Source: Heracleum sosnowskyi (lineage: Eukaryota > Streptophyta > Magnoliopsida > Apiales > Apiaceae). From it: DNA of 64,000 nucleotides. The stretch spans positions 78,603,564-78,667,563 of the forward strand of contig CM061245.1 in assembly GCA_030848705.1 (NCBI GenBank), written 5' to 3'. The notes under the pieces were generated by a model, which saw only the letters and a list, made by a program, of their open reading frames with translations, ran no database searches and was not told the DNA's origin. A program made the translations under genes and the position numbers. Shown piece by piece: positions 1 through 11,307 of this stretch. How positions within the stretch are numbered: position 1 is the first letter of the stretch; each line of letters opens with the position of its first letter.

Positions 1-480
1 CCAACTACGAGGCTAATTCAAGACAAATAACTAAAAATGACAGTAATGAAAAGGCATTTAGTCTGTTCAAACACGGTTGTGTTTTTGTAAAACGGTATTT
101 TGTTCCTTTCAAAGCTGAAGTTTTTCTACTCTCGTTATTTTCCGATCTTATTGTTTTGATGTTATTTTTCAATTTCAGTCTGAAAAAGCTAGATGATAAA
201 GCCTGATTACAAAGATCAGATGAAGCACACCATGAAAAAGGAAAAGAACAGTAACATCGATGCCAATAATTATATTTGAAAAGATACAATCTACAGAGCG
301 TAAGGACTTGGAGAAGAATATTCATATACATATGTAATTCACAATAAACTTGAACTGTTAGAAATATTATGAAAGGTATAAAAGTTTTACAGAAATCAAA
401 ATTTAAGAATTTGCTACAAAGCTAGGAAGCTTCAAACATATGTATCACTGTTTAGTGAACAAATGCCCAACTCTAAAAGA

Positions 481-2403
481 TTATCTTGATCCTGCCAGCT
501 GTTTTTGGCATGTCACAGTATCCGGAAAATTCAGTAAAGTATAGTTAATGAGTTTGGATCTTTCGTATGGTGTCATTTTCGAAAACCCAAACGAGGGACC
601 AGTCCAAGTGTCTACAACTGAAGGAATTGCAGGCAAAACTAGCTTCTCAATGCCCAAATTTATCAGCTTCTCTTCCAGCACATCCATCAGTGTCTTGCAC
701 AAACCTTGTCTCCTATACTTAAATCGCGTAGCAATAAAGGGTACTTCTGCCACGTTGTCTCCAAAAATTCTTACAGTTGCAACTGTGACAACTTTAGCCT
801 TTTTCTCCAAGATCATAGTATAAAAGCCTCGATAATCTAATCTTTTCATATCCGATTGCCTGCTAAAGATCACATCTTCAGCAACATCCCTCCCATTACA
901 AGGCTCTTTCGAAGACTCAAAACATTCGTGCATCACAGCAAGAGCAAGATTCAGCTTTTTGGTAGTCTTAACATCAATCACATTTTTCTGATTCCTTAAA
1001 ATAGTCCAACTTAAATTATTTTCCCCAACCGCAAATGTTTTTCCCAACAATCTACCAAGGCTAGAGGATATGACCTTGCACTTTTCACTACAAAACCATT
1101 TATTCCTCTCTTGTTCAGCAACACAACACTCACCTAGACACTTTACATGATACTGTTGTTCACATTGATCACAACTAATAGTTGGTTCTGAACCATCTTT
1201 TGGACAAATCTGGCCACAAATCTTGCAAGAACATGATGCGCAGTACCAGGACTTACCAGTAAGAACCTCCGACAAACAAAGACACTGTTGGTGAAAAGCA
1301 GATGTGCATTGATTACACAATATTAATTCTCCAGTCTCCCTACAAACTAAGCAAAAATCATCATGTCGATTTTTTCCATCAGTTCCAATTATTGAAACAT
1401 CGTTGATGCCTTTCTCTTTCTTCTTGATTCCTTTCACTTGCTTGCCAACGCCTGGCATTTGCTGTTCAACTTGCACTAGAGATCTTCCATCTTCCACAAA
1501 TATATTGGCTGCAGGTCTGTGATAAGTACTACCCACATGAGCCTCAAACTTAGTAAGAGTGAACACACCTTTACAACAAGAACAATCAATCCCTTCCATG
1601 GTAACCCTTCCTTCTCCCATTACACTACCATCTCTTCTATTTTTGTAATAAACTTTTGTCAAAGGTAAAATCAACTTGCTTTTGATCAACACGGCCAATT
1701 TCCCCCCTGATCCACCCTTACCCACACCAGTCTTTCTCTTCTTAACCTTCTTACTAAACTGATGTTTCTCTCTAGACAAATGCATATCATTAAAACTCTT
1801 TTCCCCCAATCCAATCCCAACATTCAGGTTTTCATCATCCTCATCCCCAAACAAATCATTATAAAAATCTCCGCAATCTTGTTCTTCCTTCAACGTACCA
1901 CTCTGCACAAAAACATCATCTTCCTCTACAACATCCCTATTTCCTTTCATGCAAATCATCATCCTTTCCCCGTAAACATCACCGAAACTCAACCTTCTCT
2001 TCTTGCTTTCCATAACTTTGACATTGGTTCCTCCCAAAACCTCTGTTATCCTAGACTGTAATCCAAGACCATCATAACCAATTTTCCCAACTTGTGAATC
2101 AAGAACATTATTAGACATTAACCCGAACTGCGATTGGCTATCTAAATATCCCTTGCATGCCATTCGAAGAGATATATACTTCTTCTTGCAATTAGGAGGA
2201 CTATATCTAAGTTCTCTCTTGCCATCCTTCTTCATAATATAATAAAATCTCCACCCCATGGCTGACAGATGTTGCTTAGCCTTCATCTGAATATCTTTAA
2301 TCCCTCTACTCTTCCCAGATTCATCAGAATTATAATAATAATCAAGAACAGCTTGTGGGTTGATTATGGCCTCAACGACATGTTTTTTGAAACTATGTTC
2401 CAT
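481..2403 (-). CDS. PHD-finger / GNAT acetyltransferase, IDM1-like (INCREASED DNA METHYLATION 1 family)
   Basis: An uninterrupted 640-codon frame without introns. Residues about 12-90 form the N-terminal domain of the family. Residues 135-235 are acidic then lysine-rich, probably a nuclear localisation stretch (KKVKKRK). Residues 235-313 form the Jas-like domain with its paired cysteines (CSCCKG). Residues 349-395 are a PHD finger (CLVC...CNQC...HQQC...CASC), followed by a second cysteine/histidine cluster at 396-442. Residues 520-630 are a GNAT fold with an acetyl-CoA loop around RRQGLC. In Arabidopsis IDM1 this architecture reads unmethylated H3K4 and acetylates H3, which promotes active DNA demethylation; that role is inferred here. 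The protein is shorter than Arabidopsis IDM1 (over 1,000 residues), so it may be a smaller paralogue. The first ATG is used because the coding match to the right copy begins there. Confidence 0.85.
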   Translation of the reverse strand: MEHSFKKHVVEAIINPQAVLDYYYNSDESGKSRGIKDIQMKAKQHLSAMGWRFYYIMKKDGKRELRYSPPNCKKKYISLRMACKGYLDSQSQFGLMSNNVLDSQVGKIGYDGLGLQSRITEVLGGTNVKVMESKKRRLSFGDVYGERMMICMKGNRDVVEEDDVFVQSGTLKEEQDCGDFYNDLFGDEDDENLNVGIGLGEKSFNDMHLSREKHQFSKKVKKRKTGVGKGGSGGKLAVLIKSKLILPLTKVYYKNRRDGSVMGEGRVTMEGIDCSCCKGVFTLTKFEAHVGSTYHRPAANIFVEDGRSLVQVEQQMPGVGKQVKGIKKKEKGINDVSIIGTDGKNRHDDFCLVCRETGELILCNQCTSAFHQQCLCLSEVLTGKSWYCASCSCKICGQICPKDGSEPTISCDQCEQQYHVKCLGECCVAEQERNKWFCSEKCKVISSSLGRLLGKTFAVGENNLSWTILRNQKNVIDVKTTKKLNLALAVMHECFESSKEPCNGRDVAEDVIFSRQSDMKRLDYRGFYTMILEKKAKVVTVATVRIFGDNVAEVPFIATRFKYRRQGLCKTLMDVLEEKLINLGIEKLVLPAIPSVVDTWTGPSFGFSKMTPYERSKLINYTLLNFPDTVTCQKQLAGSR

Positions 2404-2509
2404 CGCCTCTCTAACTTTGTATTAAACTAAAAAGATTAAAGAACATGAAAGACGAACTTAAAAATTTATGGAGAGAACAATGAAATTGTAGGATTGTGAT
2501 TGTGTTGTT

Positions 2510-2525
2510 GTGAATATATAAGAGT
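2510..2525 (-). promoter_or_regulatory. Possible TATA element of the IDM1-like gene
   Basis: On the minus strand an AT run (TTATATATTC) lies about 110 bp upstream of the ATG, which suits a plant core promoter. It is kept in the right copy. It is one of several AT runs here, so the call is weak. Confidence 0.25.
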
Positions 2526-2672
2526 TAATATTGCCAATTACTCTTTTCGATTAGGATTCAAAAACATATGAATTCAAGTTAAAAAAGGAAACGGGAGGGC
2601 AGGTTGTGAATCATAATCAAATTACAATTAGGATTTCCAAATATAATAATTTGATGTTCTCAAATCGTTTAT

Positions 2673-5046
2673 TCCACGTAAGCTGTCCTGTCACAGCTGC
2701 GTCCGTTTAATTGCTTTCTCCACCCTGTTTCTCCTCTCGACGCTTCATCTTCCTCTCTCGATTCCCCAATATTTGTTCCTCAACTCCTCGCATTTTCACG
2801 TCAGAATAAAAAAATAAGTGACAACTTTCTGCTATGTACTTGATATACTTCTGGTAATATTCCCGGCAGGGGCGAATTATCCAGGTGATGTATAGTGTTA
2901 CAATTGGTTTTGGGTTTTAATTTCTTTTTGGCTATGTACATACATGGGTGCTCTGATATTTTATTTTCGGCAGCAGTCTAGGCTCACTTTAGTAATTGGA
3001 ACTTTTGTTAGGAATGTGAATATTAATATGAAAGAAATCACAGGATAAGATAGAAGAAGAAGAATATGACAACTAGAAAGAGAGGGAGGCCTGTGCTGTG
3101 ACACAAGAGTTTCTGGAGGCACGCAACCGGCAGCAGCGCAATGGAGGTAACAAATTTTAAACCATTATGTGTTATTTCTCGCATGATTCTTTTAATGTTT
3201 TATTTCTTACTTCTTGCGTCATTCCTTTAAGTGCAGAATAATCTAAGACCATAAAAACTCGAGAAAGATGAAAATGATGCTGCAAAGTTTAATAAACATA
3301 GAAATGAGTATGTTTCATAATCCTCATATCACTTTACAAAAGTACAAGTTGTGATTCTATAAGCTGCCTCTTTTATGAGCTTAGTAACAGGACTTCACTC
3401 TTTAGATAGCCTAACCAAGATACAGCCTCACATTTAATACCATTATAATGCTACCTTGTGCTGGTTTGTTTAGTACACACAAGGTTTTCGAGATTTTTAA
3501 GTTTCTGGGGAGCCCTTTGTGTTCTCCATCAAAACCAATAGTTAGGGACCTTGAAAGAAATATTCACTACTACTAATGCATTCAGTTTCATATAAACTTT
3601 CTCTTTTTGATTCATTGTTACGATCTCTTCCCCTGTTGATAAAGTGAGACAGGGGTAAAAAAATACTAGCTTATAAAAGAATCTGAACTGAAGGCATTTG
3701 CATATTTTTTAACTGCTTATCCCAAGTATATGGATCATGACACCCACATTTCTGGATATTAACAAATATGTATCTGACGGTTTGCTTGCATGTTGTAGAT
3801 CAATTCTGTTGGTTATGTTATCTGCTGCTGATGGTTTAGTAAAACCTGTGACTACTCTTTCTGTATCTGAGTTTGTGATCATATAATAATTAACATCTGT
3901 TGCTAAAACCTATACAAAAGCTTTCTTAAGATGTCTGGTTTGTTTCCAAACAGCCAGGCATCCATTTATATTTATAGGATCACAATTCATTATAAGCAAG
4001 CTATCAGTACTTAATCAATGTAAAGTAGCACACAACGCATTATTGCCTGGTTTAATTAGAGTTTTCGGATAAGACCTACACTTCCAGCCAGCTTTGAATT
4101 AAATAAGAGAAGAAAGAACATTCTTTTGAGTTATTATAACTGTAACAAACAGGTTAAATATTATATCATTGTCTGGTAAACATATAGAATTTCAGCAGAA
4201 TTATTTATCAGGAACTATGCTTTTATTTTTACTGAATAGAGATATAGGTTTCAGGCATGTAGTCCCATGAAAAAGTCTTAAAACATCCATAATCTAATGA
4301 GGTGCTTACAATTATTTGGCCATTGTAGTATAATTGATTAGTCTGTAATTGGACACCTCTCTTTGTGCCTGAGCACATACGAGGCCGTTATGGCAGTACT
4401 TAAGAGTTGAGGTTCAGGCCACCTTAAGTCGAAAATTATTTATTCAAATTTTATCAGAGAAAGAAATTATTTCTTCAAAGTAGACTTGCATATTGAATAT
4501 TCAAATTGAAGGTTTAGGGTGTGTTAATATGAGTCCTAAAGAAAAGATGGTGGTTTCTCTAAATGAAATAAGTCCCACAGTCCACAGATTCTGTGCTATC
4601 TTGCTTTGAACACAAGTCAAAATTTTGTAACATATATATGGTTCGATGGAAACTATTTAGGGCGTCTGGCTTCCGTATTGAAAACTTGTCTCTTTACATT
4701 TGCAGGAAATTCTCTAGACGGTCCGCCTCCCTTGTTTGCAGGTTGCAGCACACACAACCGCAATACCTGTTAATATGCCAGGTGGGAATAGTGTCTTCAT
4801 GATCACGCCTTGTCACTGATCTTTCCATGTTTGGTTTTCTAATAATTGTTATGTTTGCTTGCACCATGCTTAACCTCGATTGCTCACACATAGAACCGTT
4901 GCTTATGCTTGTAGGGTTGACAATGGAACTCCACACCAGCGTAGCCATATGGACAAGAAAAAAGTAGAATTTGGCAAGTATCCGACCTAATTTTATCCTC
5001 TTTGAATAAGTTTGCCTGTGATACTGATCTGATATACCTTAGTGTT
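2673..5046. other. Non-coding stretch without a recognisable gene
   Basis: AT-rich sequence with stops in all frames. It holds one member of a diverged direct repeat (2905-3080). I see no splice-consistent coding segments and no clear element termini. Confidence 0.6.
2905..3080 (+). repeat. Diverged direct repeat, copy 1 (partner 5180-5367)
   Basis: Both copies run through GGGTTTTA, TTTCTTTTT, CAGCAGTCTAGG, TTTAGTAATTGGAACTTTTG and ATCACAGGATAAGATAGAAG in the same order, with small indels. They lie about 2.3 kb apart in direct orientation. They may be ends of an unrecognised element or a local duplication. Confidence 0.75.
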
Positions 5047-5151
5047 ACAGCTGCCAGAAACACAAAATTGGACATTGGAGCCCAAGATCAGATGTGTGGG
5101 TGCTGTGGAGCACTTGTGTGGGAGGCTGAAATTACTGACAGGCATGTAGGC
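5047..5151 (+). pseudogene. Possible Helitron helicase N-terminal fragment
   Basis: One open frame of 35 codons contains LDIGAQDQMCGCCGALVWEA. It resembles the zinc-motif stretch (CxxCGAxxW) found before the Rep domain of plant Helitron helicases. No start, no continuing frame and no Rep motif were found nearby, so at best it is a short relic. The match rests on pattern memory only. Confidence 0.35.
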
Positions 5152-5179
5152 ACCATCTGTTGTACAATTATATGATCAT

Positions 5180-5367
5180 GTTGTTTTGGGTTTTAGTTTC
5201 TTTTTATCTATGTACATGGGTGCTCTGCTATTTTATTTTCAGCAGCAGTCTAGGTATCTGTACTTTGCAGTTGCAGGCCCATTTAGTAATTGGAACTTTT
5301 GTTAGGAATAGGAATATTAATAAGAAAGGAATCACAGGATAAGATAGAAGAAGAATATGAGAACTAG
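5180..5367 (+). repeat. Diverged direct repeat, copy 2 (partner 2905-3080)
   Basis: Second member of the pair. It has about 20 extra bases (around ATCTGTACTTTGCAGTTGCA) after the shared CAGCAGTCTAGG block. The rest aligns closely. Confidence 0.75.
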
Positions 5368-5513
5368 AAAAGTTTTAAAGAAAGGTTCACTGATAAATAT
5401 TGAATCCCAATATAAAAGAATTGCACATGATGCTGCTGAAAGGGTGTTATTAAGACTCACGAGTCCCTCAAAAGGTAGTGTGAATTAAGTAGGTGCCAAA
5501 CATGATGGTTGTT

Positions 5514-5561
5514 GATCCTAAAATTGCAGACTTTGGCATGACAAATCTATTTTATTTGTAG
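5514..5561 (+). pseudogene. Possible receptor-like kinase fragment (DFG motif)
   Basis: A short frame reads DPKIADFGMTNLF and then meets TAG. It matches the activation-segment start (NPKIADFGMARLF type) of cysteine-rich and related receptor-like kinases. Only about 15 residues are recognisable, so this is a scrap or chance similarity. Confidence 0.35.
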
Positions 5562-6734
5562 CATCAGTTGAATAGTTCTATTTCTTACAGATAATATAAA
5601 TTTCAGGGTGAGTGACGACATATCTAGTAATGGCAGAGAAAATTCTGATGAGTACTCTCTATCATCGAGGTGGAGAACATTTTGAAGTGGATGAATTAGG
5701 TTTTTCTTTATAAAAAACTAACCAGCTATAAGAGGATATACTCCGTTTCATTTGTATAACTTTTTCCCTTAATGTTTATGTCATTCTCTACCTAAATATT
5801 ATTTGGTTTATTGATATAGAGGACTGATTTTTGGTAAACACGAACCGGAAATGCAGTAGCAACATGTAGTTAGCTTATCTGGTTTGCTTAACCAACATGA
5901 GAGTACCTTTATTTTTTTGCAAAAGAAAAAGGGATAAAAGGGTAAGTTTATATGTATCAAGCTTGTGTAGTTGACATAATTTAGCATTAGTTGTGCTTTA
6001 CAGGAAACAAATGGTGCTTATCATAGATTTGCATGGCTAGGTTATCATGCTTCTTACTTTGCTTTTAATGGAACAAGGCAACAAAGATTAAAGGTAGTAA
6101 GCCAATTGTAGTTTGTGCACAACATTTGATTTCTCTTTCACTACTTAAACTTACTGGCTTGTAATCGGTGCTTGAGCATAGTCGTATTTTGTATTTATTA
6201 TGTATTTGGTGTTTGATTAGTCAATTGAATGATTTTTTTTATAGTAGTTTTTTTTTTGATATTGTATTAAAAATTGTATTAAATTTAGATGTCGTAGGTC
6301 AAATCAAGAAACAATAGGCAATTTTTTGTTGTTATAGGTTATTTTTTTCGAATTTTTATGTGAACGTGTATATTGAAAAATCCTCAATTATTGTTTTTTT
6401 TAACATTTTTTATTATTTAATTTGGATAAAATGTGAAATATTTTTTTTTTTAAAATGTAAAGATCGGATATATTTTTATATTATATTGTTTGTTTTTTTG
6501 TTTTGGTTTTGTTTTCAATATATATTCTTGAACTTAAATAATTATTGATTTGAAGCGGCGAAGGGGAATTTTATTTTAAAAAATGAATACATTTTGTTTG
6601 GTATTTTCAATTAGTTAATAACCTTTTTATGATGTATCATTTTTTTTTAAATTTTTTAAATAAGGGTTTTAAAAAATGTAATTTTAAAATAAAGATAGGT
6701 CCTCTCTCCGGTGAATTAAAAACAGACTACCCAA
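5562..6734. other. AT-rich non-coding stretch
   Basis: Long T runs and no supported frame or element ends. The Helitron begins directly after it. Confidence 0.55.
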
Positions 6735-6750
6735 TCAATATACTTATATA

Positions 6751-8170
6751 AAGGAGAAGACGAAGGCGGTGATGTGGCAGCTCTCAAATCGTTTCGTTCT
6801 ATTTTTCTAATTTCTCAAATTTTCACAATTTTTAATATTAATAATTACAACTTTCTTTATTATTTTCGATTTTGTAGAAAGGAAATTGGAAAATTGCAAC
6901 TTCTCACATTTGTAAGATCTAATGTCGATTTCTTTATTATTTTCGAACTTTTAGGATCTAATGTATTATTATTTAGAATTTTCTTTTATTAGTTTTAAAC
7001 TAGATAAAACTTTCTTTTATTATTTTCAAACTTGATAGAACTTTCTTTTATTTTCAAACTTGATAGAATTTTCTTTTATTATTTTCAAACTTGATAGAAC
7101 TTTTTCAATTAGAAAATTACAACTTCCTTATTATTTTCGAATTTGTAGGATCTTATGTTAATAATTGCAATTAATTTTCTCTTTTATTATTTTCAAACTT
7201 GATAGAACTTTCTTTTATTATTTTCAAACTTCATAGAACTTTCTTTTATTATTTTCAAATTTGTAAGATTGGAAAAATTAGAAAATTACAACTTTCTTCT
7301 TATCTTCAAATTTTTAGGATCTTATGTTAAAACTTTCTTATTATTTTCAAACTTGATAGAACTTTCTTTTATTATTAGGAGAAGACGAGAGCGGTGATGA
7401 GGTAGCGACTCTCAAATCGTTTCGTTCTATTTTTCTAATTTTCTCAATTTTTAATATTAATAATTACAAATTCCTTTATTATTTTCGATTTTGTAGGAAG
7501 GAAATTGAAAAATTACAACTTCCCTTATTATTTTCGATTTTGTAGGAAGGGAATTGAAAAATTGCAACTTCTCACATTTGTAAGATCTAATGTCGATTTC
7601 TTTATTCCTTTCGAACTTTTAGGATCTAAAGCATTATGATTTAGAATTTTCTTTTATTATTTTCAAAATAGATAGAACTTTCTTTTATTATTTTCAAACT
7701 TGATAGAACTTTCTTTTATTTTCAAACTTGATAGAACTTTCTTTTATTATTTTTAAACTTGATAGAACTTTCTTTCAATTAGAAAATTATAACTTCCTTA
7801 ATATTTTCGAATTTGTAGGATCTTATGTTAATAATTGCAATTTTCTCTTTTATTATTTTCAAACTTGATAGAACTTTCTTTTATTATTTTCAAAATTGAT
7901 AGAACTTTTTTTATTATTTTCAAATTTGTAAAATTGAAGGAATTAGAAAATTGCAACTTTCTTATTATTTTCAAATTTGTAGGATCTTATGTTAAAACTT
8001 CCTTATTATTTTTAAATTTGTAGGATCTTATGTTAATAATTACGATTTCCTTTTATCATTTTCAAATTTCTAAAAATGGAATTGGAAAATTGCAAATTTG
8101 TAAGATTTAATGTTAATTTCTTTATTACTTTCGAATTTTTAGGATCTAATGCATTATTATTTACAACTTT
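6751..8170 (+). repeat. Tandemly duplicated AT-rich block with internal minisatellite
   Basis: A block starting GGAGAAGACGA at about 6752 restarts at about 7377, a period near 625 bp. Within each copy a unit near ACTTGATAGAACTTTCTTTT (about 31 bp) recurs several times, interleaved with TTATTATTTTC and GGATCTTATGTTAA. The repeat lies wholly inside the Helitron. Confidence 0.8.
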
Positions 8171-8404
8171 TTTTTGTATTTTTAGAATTTGCAATAATTA
8201 TTCATATACGGACCCTAACTCAAACTTAATATCTGAAAGGTAAGTTCCTATTTAATACTTTTTGACTTTTAAACATAATGGATTTCCATGTTATTCACCT
8301 TACAAACACCTATAAATTAAAGGTCATTCATAACAAAAAATCTACACCGAAACTTTTTTACATAACTCCAAATCTTTACAACCATATTTACAATCAATAT
8401 AACT

Positions 8405-8919
8405 ATGGCCTACACCATGTTAGATGTTTGAACGACATCAGCTATACCTGAATGATAAGAGTACGAGTGTGTAGAATGTGGAAATCTGTCAATCCAAATA
8501 GTGAAGAACTAATCAGTCTTGGTATGATTTTGATCGATGAAAAGGTTAATAAATCAATATACTTATAACTTATTAGTTTGTAAAATTGTATGATGTTATT
8601 AACTTTTCTAAGATATGTTGTATGACAGGATAATTTGATCCATGCTACGATCCCAAAGATTCTGGTCTCTCGGTTCAAAGATCTTTTAGAGGAAGGCTCC
8701 GTGTACAACATCAAAAATCTAAAAGTTGTTTCAAGTACAGGGAAATATAGACCACTATCACATGGGTCTAAATTGTTCTTCATACGCATAACGTCGCCTA
8801 GGAGATTGGAAGAAATTATCGTCAACATATCACTGCACGGATTTCAGTTCATATGTCCGGATATGATTGATGCACGTATTAATGACACTAACATACCCTC
8901 AGGTATTTTGATGCAGTAA
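8405..8919 (+). pseudogene. RPA70-like / DUF223 OB-fold fragment carried by the Helitron
   Basis: Exon 1 (8405-8544) opens MAYTMLD and later reads RMWKSVNPNSEELISLGMIL. A GT intron runs from 8545 to 8628 (AG), and exon 2 (8629-8919) contains IHATIPKILVSRFKDLL and SSTGKYRP. This is the pattern of plant RPA1-like OB-fold proteins, which are abundant in Helitrons and are thought to bind single-stranded DNA. An in-frame TGA after MLDV and a small deletion before IRVRV break exon 1. The frame ends after SGILMQ; a GT next to SG suggests a further exon once followed. It is a relic of an autonomous element or a captured host gene. Confidence 0.72.
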
Positions 8920-9449
8920 TATATTAGAGTAATATATACGTAATACTATTATATAAGTTAAAATTCAAACTATCATGTTCTAATATTATCTTTTCTAATA
9001 ATACTATATAAATATAAGTAATATTATATGTTTATATTGATTTTTATCAATATAATTTTTTTTATATATATATATGGCAATGGTATCGGTCCAAGAAAAT
9101 AAAAAATCAAACTATATAAACAAAAGAAATATGTAAATAATTTATAATATTACCTACCCAAATGCAAATTTTACAAAATATATTTTATTTGATAAATTAT
9201 ATAATTTTGTAGATATTTATTTCACAAATTTTATTCTAATATTCTTTTTCTTAACAAATATATTCTAATGCCGCTGCGAAGCGTGACTTAATAACCTAGT
9301 TATATCAATAGCACAAGGAGAACTTCATATTAACAAAAACAAATTGCAGCAGCTATAGTACTTTTATACATCCAAAAGATTATTACTACTCGTCAGACAC
9401 CATAAAAAAATCATACAACACCCGATAAGAAAAATCTCTATATAACTTC

Positions 9450-11066
9450 CTAAGCAATGAGGAAAGGTAAAACATTGAGTATAAAAGATTCGTAAGTGAA
9501 TGTTGCTGACCCCACATATGCAGTATCTTTCTCCTTGAACTTCTCCGCAAGTCCCTGCAAAAGAAATGCCCTGTCAGAATTCATATATACATTTATGTTT
9601 CAATTTTTGTGGACATTACAATATGAATCTTAGTTGCACGACTTTGTTCATAATATGCCTCAAAAGCTTCTACATCAAATTCAATAATTTCCACAAAATC
9701 AACACAAAAAACAGATTACAACAAGATAAAATTCATTAACTATAGTGTTTATAAAGAAGCTATACCTTCACAGTCAGGCAGCACTTGCAAAAGCAACAGC
9801 CAAAAAAAAGAATAATGTCAGAAAGTCGTCGAATCTACTAAGAACAAATACTTAAAGATCATAATTACAGACGAGAGCTAAAACTGTCTCTCTTGATTCA
9901 TACTCGATGAAGTTGTCGTATTCAATAGCCTTGTTCCTTCCACCAGTCTTGTCAAACTTGGACACCAACAAATCCAGAATCACAGGTGACACTGCGAATC
10001 CGAGACTCAACAATGCCTCTCTGAGCTCAGAAGCATCTATTTTCCCACTTCGGTCCCTATCAAATTTTTCAAAAATCGCCTAAAACACAAACAATTCATA
10101 ACCATTACCTTCACTTGATTCAACAATCCTAACTAAGCTCGTAACACATAATATAATATCGAACAAAATAAACTCATCCACCAGTTCTAAAGACCATAAA
10201 ACACAACAGTAAATTCCTTGGGCCGTGTTTTCATCAACAATAAATTAAATAAATGTACAACACACCTAATAGAATCACATTTCACAGTATAATCTCCAAA
10301 ATTCACAAAACCAAAATGTATATACTATATACACATATAAGATACTTATTTATTTTCAGAAATTTCACTATGTCTTTTTTCCCGTCTTTTGCAATTATGC
10401 TACGGCATCCGATCATTCATGAACTTACATAATTCATATATTGAACACACCTTTCATAAACTCGTAATTCATTATCAAATCATCACCTAATCTACACAAC
10501 TAAAATGAATTTACATGTAAAAGGGTAAAACTTGACCTCAGTAAACTAACAAGATAAGTACTACATAATTGAGGATATTAATTAATCGAAAGAGGGGAGA
10601 GATTACCGATTTTTCGAGAGTTGGAATTGGTGAAATGAAACATAAGGAGACGGACAATCCTCAAACTAAAGCTTTGTCGATAAGTCGTCAACGCTTTTTA
10701 CAGCTCCACATCATCAATAAACCCACTGGAATCCCTATCCGCTAACAGAAAACTCGCAATCACATTAGGATCCGTTCCCGGCGGGAAATTTGATGGCACA
10801 AGCGCCGCAAACGGGCTTCCATACGGTACTGGATAAGCAGTTTGCGCGTATTGACTGGGATGAGCTGAGGCGTATTGGTCTTTGTTCAGTTTAGAGTGAT
10901 CATATGATGCGTATGGAGCAGATGCGTGTTGAGTATGAGATGGAGGAGCTGACGTGTACGGAGCTGATGAGTAGGGAGATGATTGTGATTGAGTTGGTTG
11001 TGGAGCGTAGGGTGGAGATGAGTAAAAGGAAGGGTTTTCGTTGAGGTTAGTTAGGAACTGGTGGTA
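9450..11066 (-). pseudogene. Penta-EF-hand calcium sensor pseudogene (CML49/50-like)
   Basis: Five exon remnants follow the plant CML48-50 order. At 11066-10607 lie a Pro/Tyr/Ser-rich N-terminal tail and the first EF-hand (DRDSSGFIDDVEL). At about 10225-10175 lies the PKEFTVVFYGL segment. At about 10080-9870 lies the EF-hand DRDRSGKIDASEL. At 9783-9766 is CCLTVK. At 9554-9450 is the C-terminus ending in PFLIA, the normal family end. The gene is dead. TAA replaces a Gln codon at 10698-10700, TAG replaces Gln at 10187-10189, and exon 2 lacks a clean GT donor. Its 5' side is cut by Copia-A at 11066. No N-terminal Met was found beyond the insertion. Intact members bind Ca2+ and work in calcium signalling. 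Confidence 0.8.
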
Positions 11067-11307
11067 TAACAGACCTTAACAACATACAGTAGTAAACTAC
11101 CCAGCAGTATCATATCTCCATGATTATAGCGGAAACTTCTGTTATTATGTTAGGAAGATTGTCCAACTAGTATGTAATTATTAACATATATTTCTTGCTG
11201 TAGTTTCTCCTTAGATGAAGAAATATGTTTGTATAATGTCATGTATAAATAAACTAGCTACGTATGAATGTATTCATCCTCTTTATCATATCAGTTGTAT
11301 CTTATTA
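11067..11307 (+). repeat. Copia-A 5' LTR
   Basis: Pairs with 20426-20666 at equal length (241 bp) and with only a few differences. A TATAAATA stretch near 11243 is a candidate core promoter element. Confidence 0.88.

Larger units (their letters stand above)
1..2672. repeat. Left copy of a local segmental duplication
   Basis: This stretch matches 46613-49733 almost base for base. The match covers the 3' flank, the whole IDM1-like gene and about 270 bp upstream of it. Similarity stops just after the shared phrase TTGATGTTCTCAAATCGTTT (about 2652-2671). The window starts inside the repeat, so its true left end is unknown. The left copy keeps an intact reading frame and the right copy does not. 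Bases 1-480 hold only the 3' flank of the gene; I see no other gene there. Confidence 0.92.
6735..9299 (+). mobile_element. Non-autonomous Helitron
   Basis: The 5' end reads A|TCAATATACTTATATAAAGG and the 3' end reads CTAG|T, as expected for insertion between A and T without a target duplication. Just inside the 3' end (about 9271-9282) is a short hairpin, CGCT-GCGA-AGCG, at the usual distance from the terminal CTAG. The body contains a duplicated AT-rich block and an RPA/DUF223-type fragment, a cargo typical of plant Helitrons. There is no Rep-helicase, so it would need a partner to move. The 5' end is less certain than the 3' end because only TC defines it. Confidence 0.72.

Noticed and set aside
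548..823. Plus-strand open frame opposite the IDM1-like gene
   Set aside because: It is antisense to the GNAT domain and is repeated at 47163 only because that locus is duplicated.
8442..8828. Minus-strand frame over the RPA-like fragment
   Set aside because: The plus strand has the recognisable OB-fold pattern and splice sites; the minus frame is its shadow.
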